DNA of 64,000 nucleotides from Celeribacter ethanolicus (GTDB lineage Bacteria; Pseudomonadota; Alphaproteobacteria; Rhodobacterales; Rhodobacteraceae). The notes beneath the pieces are model-generated. The model worked only from the letters and a program-made list of their open reading frames with translations. It did no database searches and was not told the DNA's origin. Both the position numbers and the translations under genes were made by a program. Where the stretch lies: assembly GCF_001550095.1 (NCBI RefSeq), contig NZ_LRUC01000018.1, forward strand, positions 186,001 through 250,000, in the 5' to 3' direction. How positions within the stretch are numbered: the first letter of the stretch is position 1; every line of letters starts with the position of its first letter. Shown here piece by piece: positions 6,473 through 15,176 of this stretch.

Positions 6473-7014
6473 GCTTTTTTGCTCTCGTCAGGCTGGCCGG
6501 CAAGCTTGATCGCGTCGGCATGGAATCCCACGCCCTTGCTCGGAGCAGCCCATTTGCGCGAAAGCGCGATGAGATGCAAGGCCGCAGCCGCCGCGCCGCC
6601 ACCTTTGTTCTGGCCTTTCGCCTCGGCGCGGACCACCGCCTGATCGCGGTTTTCGACGGTCAGGATGCCGTTGCCGATGCAAAGCCCTTGCAGGCCCATC
6701 AATTGCAGCGCCCGCGAGCTGTCGTTGCAGACCGTGTCGTAATGGGTGGTCTCGCCGCGAATGACACAGCCCAGCGCCACATAACCGTCGAAATTCGATA
6801 GCTTGTCGGCAATCGAAATCGCCGTCGGCACTTCGAGCGCGCCCGGAACCTCCACGAGATCCCAGGTCCCGCCCACGGCCTCAACGGTCGCCTTGGCCCC
6901 CGCCACCAACTCGTCGGCGATGTCCTTGTAATAGGGCGCCACGACGATGAGGAGTTTCACTGGCTGATCGAAAGACGGCAGCTCGAGCGTGTAATGCTGT
7001 TCATTGGCGGCCAT
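6469..7014 (-). CDS. ribH: 6,7-dimethyl-8-ribityllumazine synthase
   Basis: This 181-residue enzyme condenses 5-amino-6-ribitylaminouracil with 3,4-dihydroxy-2-butanone 4-phosphate to give lumazine, the penultimate riboflavin step. The family motifs PGALEVP, ALGCVIRGETTHYD and GILTVEN are all present, and a catalytic histidine lies in the HYD segment. The start at MAANEQHY follows the ribBA stop by four bases and GAAGGGAAC lies upstream. The C-terminus is longer than usual (GFHADAIKLAGQPDESKKA). It belongs to the ribE-hypothetical-ribBA-ribH-nusB transcript. Confidence 0.95.
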   Translation of the reverse strand: MAANEQHYTLELPSFDQPVKLLIVVAPYYKDIADELVAGAKATVEAVGGTWDLVEVPGALEVPTAISIADKLSNFDGYVALGCVIRGETTHYDTVCNDSSRALQLMGLQGLCIGNGILTVENRDQAVVRAEAKGQNKGGGAAAAALHLIALSRKWAAPSKGVGFHADAIKLAGQPDESKKA

Positions 7015-7018
7015 GGGC

Positions 7019-8122
7019 TCAGTTCCCTTCCGTGATCTTGCGCGTGCCGGTGATTTCGAGGCCAAAGGCCTCAAGCCCCGGTGCTTTCGGCTGCGGGCTG
7101 TCGCTGACGAGGATCAGCTTGTGCAGACCGAGTGCGGCCAGAATTTGCGCCCCCAGCCCGTATTGCCGCAGCGTTTGCGGCGAGGCCTCGCCCTCTTCAA
7201 CCATTTTCATCGTCGTGTCGCGCAAAAGCACGACCACGCCGCGGCCCTCTTCGGCAATCACCTCCATCGCGCCTTCCATCTCGCGCGAGGTGCGCCCGAT
7301 GCCCAGCACGTCTTCGAGCGGGTTGAGGTTATGCACCCGCACCAGAACCGGCGCGCCATCGGTGATGTCGCCTTTCGACAACACGATATGCTCGGCGCCC
7401 TGAAGATCGTCGGTGTAAATCTGCATGTCCCACTCACCGCCGAAGGCCGAGGTGACCTTGCGCGACGCGGATTGCGTCACGAGGTTGTCGTGGCGGCGAC
7501 GATAGGCGATCAGGTCGGAAATCGTGCCGATCTTGAGATTGTGTTTCTGCGCAAAGCCCACGAGATCGGGAAGGCGCGACATGGTGCCGTCTTCGTTCAT
7601 GATCTCGCAGATCACCGAGCTGGGCAGAAGCCCCGCCAGACGCGCCACATCGACACCGGCCTCGGTATGGCCTGCACGGACCAGAACGCCGCCGTCGCGC
7701 GCGCGCAGCGGGAAGATATGGCCCGGCGTTGCGATGTCGGCGGCGTTTTTCGACGGGTCGATGGCCACGGCAACGGTGCGCGCGCGGTCATGCGCGGAAA
7801 TGCCGGTCGACACACCCTCCTTCGCCTCGATGGAGACGGTAAAGGCGGTTTCGTGCCGTGAAGAGTTGTTCGAGGCCATCATCGGCAGGCCCAGCGCGTC
7901 GATCCGCTCGCCGGTGAGCGTCACACAGATCAGACCGCGCCCGTAGGTGGCCATGAAGTTGATCGCCTCGGGCGTCGCCATTTGCGACGGGATCACCAGA
8001 TCGCCCTCGTTCTCGCGATCCTCATGGTCGACGAGGATGAACATCCGCCCATTGCGGGCGTCTTCGATGATCTCCTCAATCGGGGAGATGGCGTCTTGGT
8101 AGCTGACTTGCGTTTCGGACAT
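7019..8122 (-). CDS. ribB: 3,4-dihydroxy-2-butanone 4-phosphate synthase with degenerate GTP cyclohydrolase II domain
   Basis: The 367-residue protein has an N-terminal RibB domain (residues 10-205) with the metal-binding DHEDRENEGDL motif and the later HTEAGVD motif, so it should convert ribulose 5-phosphate to the four-carbon riboflavin precursor. The C-terminal half (about 215-367) has the outline of GTP cyclohydrolase II, but the zinc site (C-x10-C-x-C in RibA) is replaced by a stretch without any cysteine (VHNLNPLEDVLGIGRTSREM), and the EGRNIGL motif is also lost. It should therefore not have cyclohydrolase activity; a separate ribA must exist outside this window. Such RibB-like fusions are known in alphaproteobacteria. 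Confidence 0.9.
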   Translation of the reverse strand: MSETQVSYQDAISPIEEIIEDARNGRMFILVDHEDRENEGDLVIPSQMATPEAINFMATYGRGLICVTLTGERIDALGLPMMASNNSSRHETAFTVSIEAKEGVSTGISAHDRARTVAVAIDPSKNAADIATPGHIFPLRARDGGVLVRAGHTEAGVDVARLAGLLPSSVICEIMNEDGTMSRLPDLVGFAQKHNLKIGTISDLIAYRRRHDNLVTQSASRKVTSAFGGEWDMQIYTDDLQGAEHIVLSKGDITDGAPVLVRVHNLNPLEDVLGIGRTSREMEGAMEVIAEEGRGVVVLLRDTTMKMVEEGEASPQTLRQYGLGAQILAALGLHKLILVSDSPQPKAPGLEAFGLEITGTRKITEGN

Positions 8123-8219
8123 GGTAATCTCGGCGGGCCTTCTGGGACTTCGGTCGCTTCCCGATACAGCTTTGCGCGGGCAAAGGCCAGCCTCATGCCA
8201 CGCACAATCGCCAAGCATT

Positions 8220-8257
8220 TCTGCGCAATTCGCACGGCTCTGCGCAATTCGCACGGC
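8220..8257. repeat. Perfect tandem 19-bp duplication
   Basis: The 19-mer TCTGCGCAATTCGCACGGC occurs twice in immediate succession (8220-8238 and 8239-8257), followed by a partial third start (AATTCG). It lies about 100 bases upstream of ribBA, between it and the hypothetical gene at 8277. It could be a duplicated regulator site or a replication slippage product. Confidence 0.85.
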
Positions 8258-8276
8258 AATTCGTGCTCGCGCCCGC

Positions 8277-8843
8277 TCAGCCGCCGAAAAACACCGGCGC
8301 GTCGATCCGGCCGGCAAGCTTGCCCGCCTCGACCCATTCCGCCTCAAACGGCGCTTCCGAGACCAGAACAAGCCCATCCCGCGGAAATTTCGGCCCCAAA
8401 AGTTCCGCCAGAGCGGCGCGTTGTTGCTCCCATGGCGCATAGGGGCGCGGCGCACGCCCGGCCCGGTCCACCGCGTCAAGCTCTTCGATCAGCTCCGGCA
8501 CCAGCGGATGATGCGCCGCCACGATGCATGCGGCTTTCACCTCTGCCAACTTGTCGGCAAAGGCCGGGTTCATCCGATCTCCCAGCCGCACAAGCCGCAG
8601 CGCATTGGAGGAAAACAGAAATCCCACCACATCGCGCCCCGTCGAGGCCCGGATCGAGGCATAGGATTTATACGGCAGGCCAAGTTCCTCGGCCCGGCGC
8701 ACACGCATGCGGATCACTTCGATGGGCAGGCTCTCGCCCATCAGGCTCTTGCGCGCCTTATTCCAGACAAAGCGACGATAGCTCACGCCCGGATCGAGCG
8801 CGGGACCGCCGTTGTGGCCCACACCATGGAGCGGGGCGCTCAT
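8277..8843 (-). CDS. Conserved hypothetical protein of the riboflavin operon
   Basis: This 188-residue protein begins MSAPLHGVGHNGGPAL and has no signal peptide or membrane helix. An arginine-rich helical region (residues about 20-60, with RMRVRRAEELGLPYKSYASIRASTGRDV) is followed by a mixed C-terminal domain. Similar proteins occur at this same position between ribE and ribB in other Rhodobacteraceae, to my recollection, but no activity is known. The start is set by the ATGA overlap with the ribE stop; an in-frame ATG three codons earlier is less likely. Its position suggests an accessory role in flavin synthesis or DNA/RNA binding, which is inference only. Confidence 0.65.
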   Translation of the reverse strand: MSAPLHGVGHNGGPALDPGVSYRRFVWNKARKSLMGESLPIEVIRMRVRRAEELGLPYKSYASIRASTGRDVVGFLFSSNALRLVRLGDRMNPAFADKLAEVKAACIVAAHHPLVPELIEELDAVDRAGRAPRPYAPWEQQRAALAELLGPKFPRDGLVLVSEAPFEAEWVEAGKLAGRIDAPVFFGG

Positions 8844-9439
8844 ACCTGCCACTCCTGCAAACGGGCGACGTAGCGCGCCAGCGTGTCGATTTCTAGGTTC
8901 ACCTTGTCGCCCACCTTGGCCACGCCCCAGGTCGTCACCTCCTGCGTATGCGGAATGACGTTGATGCCGAAAGAGCAGCCCTCGACCTCGTTCACCGTCA
9001 AAGACGTGCCGTTCAGTGCCACCGAACCTTTCGGCGCGATGAATTTCGCCAGCGCCTCGGGAGCTTCGAAGGTAATCCGCGTGCTGTCGCCCTCATCCTT
9101 CATCGCCGTGATCACCGCCACGCCGTCGACATGGCCGGACACGATATGCCCGCCCAGCTCATCGCCCAGTTTCAGGGCCCGTTCGAGGTTCAGCCGCTTG
9201 CCGACCGTCCAGGCACCGATATTGGTTTTCGACACGCTTTCGGCAGAGATTTCCACGTCGAACCAGTTCTGCGGATCAGTCCCAAGCGCAATCACCGTCA
9301 GACACACCCCGTCGCAGGCAATCGACGCGCCGATCTCGATCCCGTCGACATCATAGGCGCAGCCGATCCGCGCCCGCAGATCGCCGCGTTTTTCCAGTTC
9401 CAGCACGGTACCGACATCGGTGATGATCCCTGTGAACAT
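8840..9439 (-). CDS. ribE: Riboflavin synthase alpha subunit
   Basis: The 199-residue protein dismutates two lumazine molecules to riboflavin and the ribityl-uracil substrate. It shows the two tandem lumazine-binding barrels: MFTGIITDVG at the N-terminus with SIACDGVCLTV (about 38-48), then HIVSGHVDGVA (about 96-106) and the second-barrel GSVALNGTSLTVNEVEG (about 136-152). The conserved N-terminal MFTGII serves as the trimer contact in the family. GGAGG lies four bases before the ATG. It is the first gene of the minus-strand rib-nusB transcript; no FMN riboswitch is visible upstream. Confidence 0.95.
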   Translation of the reverse strand: MFTGIITDVGTVLELEKRGDLRARIGCAYDVDGIEIGASIACDGVCLTVIALGTDPQNWFDVEISAESVSKTNIGAWTVGKRLNLERALKLGDELGGHIVSGHVDGVAVITAMKDEGDSTRITFEAPEALAKFIAPKGSVALNGTSLTVNEVEGCSFGINVIPHTQEVTTWGVAKVGDKVNLEIDTLARYVARLQEWQV

Positions 9440-9471
9440 GACGCCTCCATGCGTTTGTTGATCGTTTTGCT

Positions 9472-9491
9472 TTACCTTGGCCAAGAGGTAA
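9472..9491. promoter_or_regulatory. Inverted repeat upstream of ribE
   Basis: TTACCT-TGGCCAAG-AGGTAA has perfect 6-bp arms and a nearly palindromic centre, 33 bases upstream of the ribE ATG in the divergent region between ribE and the capsule genes. It may be an operator or a leader hairpin. The rest of the 204-base divergent region (9440-9643) shows no clear promoter consensus. Confidence 0.3.
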
Positions 9492-9643
9492 CGCCCCAGC
9501 CGCCCGCCCGCAAGCATGCTCAGGTTTCGTTAACTGCTTCTCGGGCAAACTCGCGGACAAGAGACCAGCCTCTGCGCTCCACGGGCCACAAATCCGCCCG
9601 AATTTATGGCTAACAGGAAATTAACCACGACAAACCGCAACCG

Positions 9644-10966
9644 ATGCCGCAAAACCGCCCCATGCCGAACCAAACCCCGACGAAAAGCGCCGACGCCCGT
9701 GTGTTCCTGATGCTTCAGGGACCGCACGGACCGTTTTTCTGGGGCCTGGGCAAGATGCTGACGGCGGCCGGCGCGCAGGTCTGGCGCGTCGGCTTCAACG
9801 CCGGGGATCGCGCTTTCTGGTTCTCGACCAAGAGCTTTATCGCCTACACCGATCCGCCAGAGGACTGGCCCGACCGGTTCGAAGGGATCATACGCGACAA
9901 GGGCGTGACCGACATCGTGCTCTACGGCGACACCCGCCCCGTCCACGCCCTCGCTATCGAACGCGCCCGGGCGCTGGGTCTCACCATCCATGTGTTTGAA
10001 GAGGGCTATATCCGCCCCTATTGGGTGACCTATGAGCGTGGTGGCTCGAACGGCAATTCGGCCCTCATGACGCTTGGCGTCGCGGAGATGCGCGGCGCGC
10101 TCGAGAACATCGACCAGGACACGATCGACCCGCCCGCACAATGGGGCGACATGCGCCAGCACATCTTCTACGGCGCGCTCTACCATTGGTTCGTGATGTT
10201 CCGGAACTCCGGTTTCCGTCATTACCGCGGCCATCGCGAATTGCCTGTGACGCGCGAATTCATATTATATTTCAAACGCCTGATCCTGATGCCGCACCAT
10301 TGGCTATCGCGCGCCTGGCACACGCGCGCCATTCTCGGGGCGGGACATCCGTTTCACATCGCGCTGCTGCAACTCGAGCATGACACCAGCTTTCAGGTCC
10401 ACAGCCCCTATTCCACCATGCCCGAATTCGTCGCCGATGTGATCGAAGGCTTTGCCAAAGGCGCGCCGCGTCACCACCACCTCGTGTTCAAGGCGCATCC
10501 GCTGGAAAACGACCGCCGTAACCTGCGCCACGAAATCCGCCGCATTGCCGCCGAATACGGCATCGAGGACCGGGTGCATTACGTCCGCGGCGGCAAATTG
10601 CAGAAACTGCTGCTGAGCGCGCGCTCAGCCGTCACCGTCAATTCCACTGCCGGGCAACAGGTGCTGTCGCTGGGCATCCCGCTGCGCATCCTCGGGCGCG
10701 CAGTCTATGACAAACCTGAATTCGTCTCCCATCAACCGCTGGAAACCTTCTTCGCCCAGCCCGAGCGGCCCGACACCCGCGCCTATCGCGATTATCGGCA
10801 GTTCCTTCTGGAAACCTCGCAGGTCCCTGGCGGGTTCTATTCGAAACGCGGGCGGCGGCAGCTCATGCGTCTCGTCGTCGATCTGATGCTCGGCGCCGAG
10901 GCCCCCGATCAGGCGCTCCTGAGCGGCAAGACCCCGCCGCGCCAGCCGCTGCGCCTCGTCAAGTAA
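9644..10966 (+). CDS. kpsS: KpsS-like capsular polysaccharide beta-Kdo transferase/export protein
   Basis: The 440-residue protein matches KpsS, a cytoplasmic retaining beta-Kdo glycosyltransferase that starts the poly-Kdo linker on lipid for group 2 capsules. The N-terminal motif LQGPHGPFFWGLGKML (about 25-40) with the following VGFNAGDRAFW is characteristic, and YGDTRPVH, FEEGYIRPYW and the C-terminal KAHPLENDRR and TVNSTAGQQVLSLGIP nucleotide-sugar segments fit the family. An alternative in-frame ATG lies six codons in. It is the first gene of a short capsule cassette inserted between ribE and ribD on the opposite strand. Confidence 0.85.
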   Translation: MPQNRPMPNQTPTKSADARVFLMLQGPHGPFFWGLGKMLTAAGAQVWRVGFNAGDRAFWFSTKSFIAYTDPPEDWPDRFEGIIRDKGVTDIVLYGDTRPVHALAIERARALGLTIHVFEEGYIRPYWVTYERGGSNGNSALMTLGVAEMRGALENIDQDTIDPPAQWGDMRQHIFYGALYHWFVMFRNSGFRHYRGHRELPVTREFILYFKRLILMPHHWLSRAWHTRAILGAGHPFHIALLQLEHDTSFQVHSPYSTMPEFVADVIEGFAKGAPRHHHLVFKAHPLENDRRNLRHEIRRIAAEYGIEDRVHYVRGGKLQKLLLSARSAVTVNSTAGQQVLSLGIPLRILGRAVYDKPEFVSHQPLETFFAQPERPDTRAYRDYRQFLLETSQVPGGFYSKRGRRQLMRLVVDLMLGAEAPDQALLSGKTPPRQPLRLVK

Positions 10967-11017
10967 ACCGGCGAGGGTACCGAACAGGGCAATTTCATGT
11001 CCGAAAACTCCTGCGAA

Positions 11018-11035
11018 CACCACTAGATCGTGGTG
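11018..11035. other. Small perfect hairpin between kpsS and the OPX gene
   Basis: CACCAC-TAGATC-GTGGTG forms a 6-bp stem about 50 bases past the kpsS stop and is followed by TAAAACT, without a real T-run. The 230-base gap (10967-11196) otherwise contains an AT-richer stretch with TTGACT at about 11133-11138 that may promote the OPX gene. Confidence 0.3.
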
Positions 11036-11196
11036 TAAAACTGCCCCTCGCCACACTCTCTGCGACAGCCGCGACCTTCGCGCCACACCACCTTCACTGC
11101 GCCCCACATCTCTCTGCGAACGCTGGATTTTTGACTCGCTATTGGTTAATCTTCTGACTAAACTCGATAAAAATATGGGGCAGAGGAGATCGAGCA

Positions 11197-12327
11197 GTGA
11201 ATATCCTGACATCGCGCATGACCCGCGCCATTGCGCTGGCCGCAGTGACGGCGAGCCTGTCGGCCTGCGCCCTGCCGCGTTCCGGCCCGACCAAGAAGGA
11301 AATCTTCGCGGGCTCCGAGATGAAACAGGGCGATGCCTTTGTCGTCTCCGTTAACGACCGCGTCAATGCCGTGACCGCGATCAACCAGGAGCTCGGTTTC
11401 TCCGCCGCCTTCCAGAATGCCGGGGTGATTGGCTCCGACACCATCGCGCCGGGCGACGTTCTCTCGCTTACCATCTGGGAAAACGTCGATGACGGGCTGC
11501 TGGCGGGTGCCGGCGCCAATGCCACCGTGCTTTCCGAGGTGCAGGTCGATGGCGCGGGCTTCATCTTCGTGCCCTATGCCGGGCGCATCAAGGCCGCGGG
11601 CAACAGCCCTGAGGCGATCCGCCGCCTGATCACCGAGAAACTCGACGCGCAAACCCCCGATCCGCAGGTCATGGTCACCCGTGCCGCGGGCGATGGCGCC
11701 ACCGTCACCATCACCGGCAAGATCTCCGGTCAGGGCGTCTATCCGATCCAGCGCCCGACGCGTCGTCTCACCGCCATGCTCGCGCATGCCGGCGGCGTGG
11801 CCGTCGAGCCCGATGTCGCACAGGTCAAGGTGATCCGCGGCTCGAAAACCGGCGTCGTCTGGTTCCAGGACCTCTACGACAACCCGAAATACGACATTCC
11901 GCTGCGCGACGGCGATCGCATTCTGGTCGAGGCCGACCCGCGCTCCTTTACCGCCCTCGGCGCCACCGGCGCGCAAAGCGTGATCCCTTTCGAGACCCGC
12001 AACCTCTCCGCGCTCGAAGCCATCGCACAGGTCGGCGGCCTGCGCACCAGTTCGGCCGACCCGACCGGCGTTTTCGTCTTCCGCAACGAACCGGAAACCA
12101 TCGCCAAACAGGTGCTCGGTCGCGACGACATCATGGGCGCCCAACGCCTGATCTATGTGCTCGACCTGACCCAGCCGAACGGGTTGTTCCTCGCCCGCGA
12201 CTTCCTCATTCGCGACGGAGACACGCTCTATGTCACCGAAGCGCCGTTCACCCAGTGGCAGAAAACTCTGAGCGCAGTCACCGGCACGGCCAACTCCGCC
12301 AACTCGCTCGCCGCCATCGGCCAGTGA
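11197..12327 (+). CDS. Outer-membrane polysaccharide export (OPX) lipoprotein, Wza/KpsD family
   Basis: This 376-residue protein is an OPX-family component that forms the outer-membrane exit channel for capsule. A lipoprotein signal (SRMTRAIALAAVTASLSAC, lipobox LSAC near residues 20-23) is followed by the polysaccharide export domain (IAPGDVLSLTIWENVDD to GRIKAAGNSPEAIRRLI) and SLBB-type beta-grasp segments (VTITGKISGQGVYPI and ETRNLSALEAIAQVGGL). The start is GTG with GAGGAG eight bases upstream; an in-frame ATG lies seven codons later. Without a C-terminal amphipathic Wza helix seen clearly, it may need a partner. Operon with kpsC, whose start follows by four bases. Confidence 0.85.
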   Translation: MNILTSRMTRAIALAAVTASLSACALPRSGPTKKEIFAGSEMKQGDAFVVSVNDRVNAVTAINQELGFSAAFQNAGVIGSDTIAPGDVLSLTIWENVDDGLLAGAGANATVLSEVQVDGAGFIFVPYAGRIKAAGNSPEAIRRLITEKLDAQTPDPQVMVTRAAGDGATVTITGKISGQGVYPIQRPTRRLTAMLAHAGGVAVEPDVAQVKVIRGSKTGVVWFQDLYDNPKYDIPLRDGDRILVEADPRSFTALGATGAQSVIPFETRNLSALEAIAQVGGLRTSSADPTGVFVFRNEPETIAKQVLGRDDIMGAQRLIYVLDLTQPNGLFLARDFLIRDGDTLYVTEAPFTQWQKTLSAVTGTANSANSLAAIGQ

Positions 12328-12331
12328 TCGG

Positions 12332-14083
12332 ATGGGCGGCGACTTGCCCGGCCCGAAATCTCCCGCCCCGGCCTCCCCGCCGGGGCGGCTCTCGTTTCAG
12401 ATCCCACGTCTGATCGAGCGCCTGCATGCCGAGGCCGACCTATCCTGCGCCACGCTAAGCTGGCACGACCTCGCCCGCAGCGCGCCTCTCGACGACAGTG
12501 CGGCACTTGACCGCGCGCGTCAGGCGATTGAATGGCTGATCTCGTTGAAATTGTCCCGATCCAGTGCCGAAATCGACTCGGATCTGACGCCGGATGTTCC
12601 ATTTGTGCTCGTTCTGGATCAGCCTCGCAGCGCTGAAGACGCCCCTTCCGAAGCCGCAATGACCGAAATGCTGGTCTTCGCCCAGACCGAGCTCGTGAAT
12701 GCCCGTGTCGTCATCCTCGGTTGCGACGATGGTTTTTTCAGCGACAGCACCGATCCGCGTCTGACCCGCCTGCCGCCGAACGCCAATCTCTATCGCCTGC
12801 TCGAGGCGGCCACCGCCGTCTACACCCATTCCGCGGGCTACGGCTTCGACGCGGTCCTCGCCGGGCATCGTCCCCGCGTCTTCGGACGGCCATGGTATGG
12901 CGCGCTCGGTCTCACCGCCGATGAAGACCCCGATCCGCACAGCAGCCATCGCCTGACCCGCGCCCAGCTCTTTCTCGCCGCCCTGATGCGCGCCACCACA
13001 TGGCATGCGGGCACGGAGACGCTGGAGATCGAGGAGATTTTGGCACGGCTCGAAGCCCGCGAGCGCGCCACTCGTGAGGATGCATCGGGCTATGTCGCCT
13101 CCGGCATCCTGCGGTGGAAACGCCGTTTCCTTCGGCAATATCTCGGCCGCGCAGCTCTCACGATCAGCGACGATCCGAGTATCATCGCCCGAGAAAAAGC
13201 CGCAGGCCGCCGTCACATCGCCTGGGGGGCCGTCCCGGAGGCCGATTTGCGGCTCGAGGACGGTTTCCTGCGCTCTCGCGGTCTCGGCGCCGCCCTCCTG
13301 CGCCCCCTGTCGCTCGTGCTCGACGACAGCGGCCTCTACTTCGACCCGACCCGCCCCTCCCGGCTGGAAACCCTGATCGCGGAGCGCACGCCCCTCAGCG
13401 CCGCACAGCGCGCCCGGATCGAGCGCTTTCTCTCCCGGCTCAAGGCCCTGCATCTGAGCAAATACAATGTCGGCGCGGATCTGCCCGCCCTACCCGAAGG
13501 CCATCGCATCCTCGTCGCCGGACAGGTCGAGGACGACGCTTCCATCACCCTTGGCGCGGGCGAAATCGCGACCAATCTCGCGCTGTTGCAGGCCGCACGG
13601 ACGGCGCATCCCGATGCCGTTCTGGTTTACAAGCCGCACCCCGATGTCGAAGCCGGGCTGCGGCGCGGCGCCCTGCCGGAAGCCAGCGGCATTGCCGATG
13701 TCATCGCCTCCGGGGCCGATCCGCTCGCGTTGATCGAGGCCTGCGATGAGGTCTGGACAATGACTTCGCTCCTCGGCTTCGAGGCGCTGTTGCGCGACAC
13801 GCCCGTGACCTGCACCGGAACGCCGTTTTACGCCGGGTGGGGGCTGACCACCGATCTCGGCCCGGTGCCCGCACGTCGTGCCGCACGCCCCGACCTGATC
13901 AGCCTCGCCTATGCGGTTCTGATTGATTATCCACGCTATTTCGATCCGAAAACCGGTGCGCCCCTGTCACCGGAAGAGGCTCTGGAACGACTGGCGCAGG
14001 CCCCGAAGGGCCGCAGTCGTCTCGCTCAGGCGCTTTTGGCCAAGATGCGGCAGTTGCGCGCCGCAACCCTCGGCATCAGGTGA
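12332..14083 (+). CDS. kpsC: KpsC-like capsular polysaccharide beta-Kdo transferase
   Basis: The 583-residue protein matches KpsC, a cytoplasmic enzyme with two tandem beta-Kdo transferase modules that extends the linker begun by KpsS. The C-terminal module is complete in appearance (RLEDGFLRSRGLG, VAGQVEDDASI, YKPHPDVEAG, MTSLLGFEALLR, PFYAGWGLT). The N-terminal module is short and retains only the later motifs (THSAGYGFDAVLAG and RPWYGALGLT); the early EDGF-type motif is absent, and the family is usually longer by roughly 80-100 residues. It may be a single-activity variant. The 3' end overlaps ribD, transcribed convergently, by eight bases. Confidence 0.8.
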   Translation: MGGDLPGPKSPAPASPPGRLSFQIPRLIERLHAEADLSCATLSWHDLARSAPLDDSAALDRARQAIEWLISLKLSRSSAEIDSDLTPDVPFVLVLDQPRSAEDAPSEAAMTEMLVFAQTELVNARVVILGCDDGFFSDSTDPRLTRLPPNANLYRLLEAATAVYTHSAGYGFDAVLAGHRPRVFGRPWYGALGLTADEDPDPHSSHRLTRAQLFLAALMRATTWHAGTETLEIEEILARLEARERATREDASGYVASGILRWKRRFLRQYLGRAALTISDDPSIIAREKAAGRRHIAWGAVPEADLRLEDGFLRSRGLGAALLRPLSLVLDDSGLYFDPTRPSRLETLIAERTPLSAAQRARIERFLSRLKALHLSKYNVGADLPALPEGHRILVAGQVEDDASITLGAGEIATNLALLQAARTAHPDAVLVYKPHPDVEAGLRRGALPEASGIADVIASGADPLALIEACDEVWTMTSLLGFEALLRDTPVTCTGTPFYAGWGLTTDLGPVPARRAARPDLISLAYAVLIDYPRYFDPKTGAPLSPEEALERLAQAPKGRSRLAQALLAKMRQLRAATLGIR

Positions 14084-15176
14084 TCCGCGCCCAAAGGCTC
14101 AGCGCATCCGGCCCGATCTGTTCGAGTTTCTCAAGCTGGTAGCGCGGCGCCTCGGCCAGACGGTCCAGCCCCAGCGCGCCCAGCCCCGGACGCCCCTCGG
14201 CACCGATGCCGAGCCCCGCCGTGAACAACGCCACATGATCGGCCAGCCCCGCCGACAGCAGAGACGCCGCCAAGGCGCCGCCGCCTTCGCAGAACACCCG
14301 CGTCAGCCCCCGCGCACCGAGCGCTTGCAACGCGGCTTCGGCATCGAGCTGTCCCTGCGTGACCGGCACTTCGATCAGCTCCGCACCAAGCCCTTGCCAA
14401 GCCGAAATCAGTTCCGGCGCGGCCTCCGGCCCGTGCAGGAGCCACACCGGCACCTCGCCCGCCGTGCGCGCCAGATGGCTGTCCAACGGCAGATCGAGCC
14501 TGCGCGACATCACCAGCCGCACCGGCTGATGATCGACACCCAGCCCCCGGATCGTCAGGGTCGGATCGTCCGCCCGCGCCGTGCCTCCGCCGACCAGAAC
14601 CGCATCATGCGTGCCCCGCATCGCATGCACCCGTCGGCGCGCCATCGGGCCGGTGATCCACTGGCTCTCCCCGGTCGCCGTCGCGATCCGCCCGTCCCAG
14701 GACATCGCAAGCTTCAGCGTCACCATCGGGCGGTCCAGAGTGACTTTCGACAGGAAGCCCTGCTGCTGCGCCCGAGCCTCGGCATCACAGAGCCCGGCAA
14801 CCACCTCAACCCCGGCGCTTTGCAGCATGGCAAACCCCCGCCCGTTCACCCGTGGGTCCGGATCGCCCAGAGCAACCACGACACGCGACAACCCCGCCGA
14901 AATCAGCGCCTCGGCGCAGGGCGGGGTTTTGCCGTGATGGGAACAGGGTTCAAGCGTAACATAGGCGGTCGCGCCCCGCGCCGCCTCGCCCGCCTGACGC
15001 AAGGCCATGACCTCCGCATGCGGACGTCCGCCCGGCTGGGTCCAGCCCCGTCCGACGATGCGCCCGTCCCGCACGATGACACAACCGACCGCCGGGTTCG
15101 GCCAAGTCCGGCCAAGCCCGCGCGCACCCAGAGTCAGCGCGTGGCGCATGTGGCGCAAATCTTCGGATTCGCTCAT
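14076..15176 (-). CDS. ribD: Riboflavin biosynthesis bifunctional deaminase/reductase RibD
   Basis: The 366-residue enzyme carries out two successive riboflavin steps: deamination of the pyrimidine and reduction of the ribosyl side chain. The N-terminal deaminase has the zinc site PHAEVMAL and [12 protein letters not shown] (about residues 52-87), and the C-terminal reductase begins near [14 protein letters not shown] (about 148) with the [15 protein letters not shown] and NADPH-binding GGG-segment. The ATG overlaps the nrdR stop by four bases, giving the usual nrdR-ribD pair. Here ribE is not the next gene: three capsule genes on the other strand separate them. Confidence 0.95.
   Translation of the reverse strand: MSESEDLRHMRHALTLGARGLGRTWPNPAVGCVIVRDGRIVGRGWTQPGGRPHAEVMALRQAGEAARGATAYVTLEPCSHHGKTPPCAEALISAGLSRVVVALGDPDPRVNGRGFAMLQSAGVEVVAGLCDAEARAQQQGFLSKVTLDRPMVTLKLAMSWDGRIATATGESQWITGPMARRRVHAMRGTHDAVLVGGGTARADDPTLTIRGLGVDHQPVRLVMSRRLDLPLDSHLARTAGEVPVWLLHGPEAAPELISAWQGLGAELIEVPVTQGQLDAEAALQALGARGLTRVFCEGGGALAASLLSAGLADHVALFTAGLGIGAEGRPGLGALGLDRLAEAPRYQLEKLEQIGPDALSLWARIT

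Noticed and set aside
9440-9643. FMN riboswitch in front of ribE
   Set aside because: None of the conserved RFN element segments is visible in the leader; only a short inverted repeat is present.
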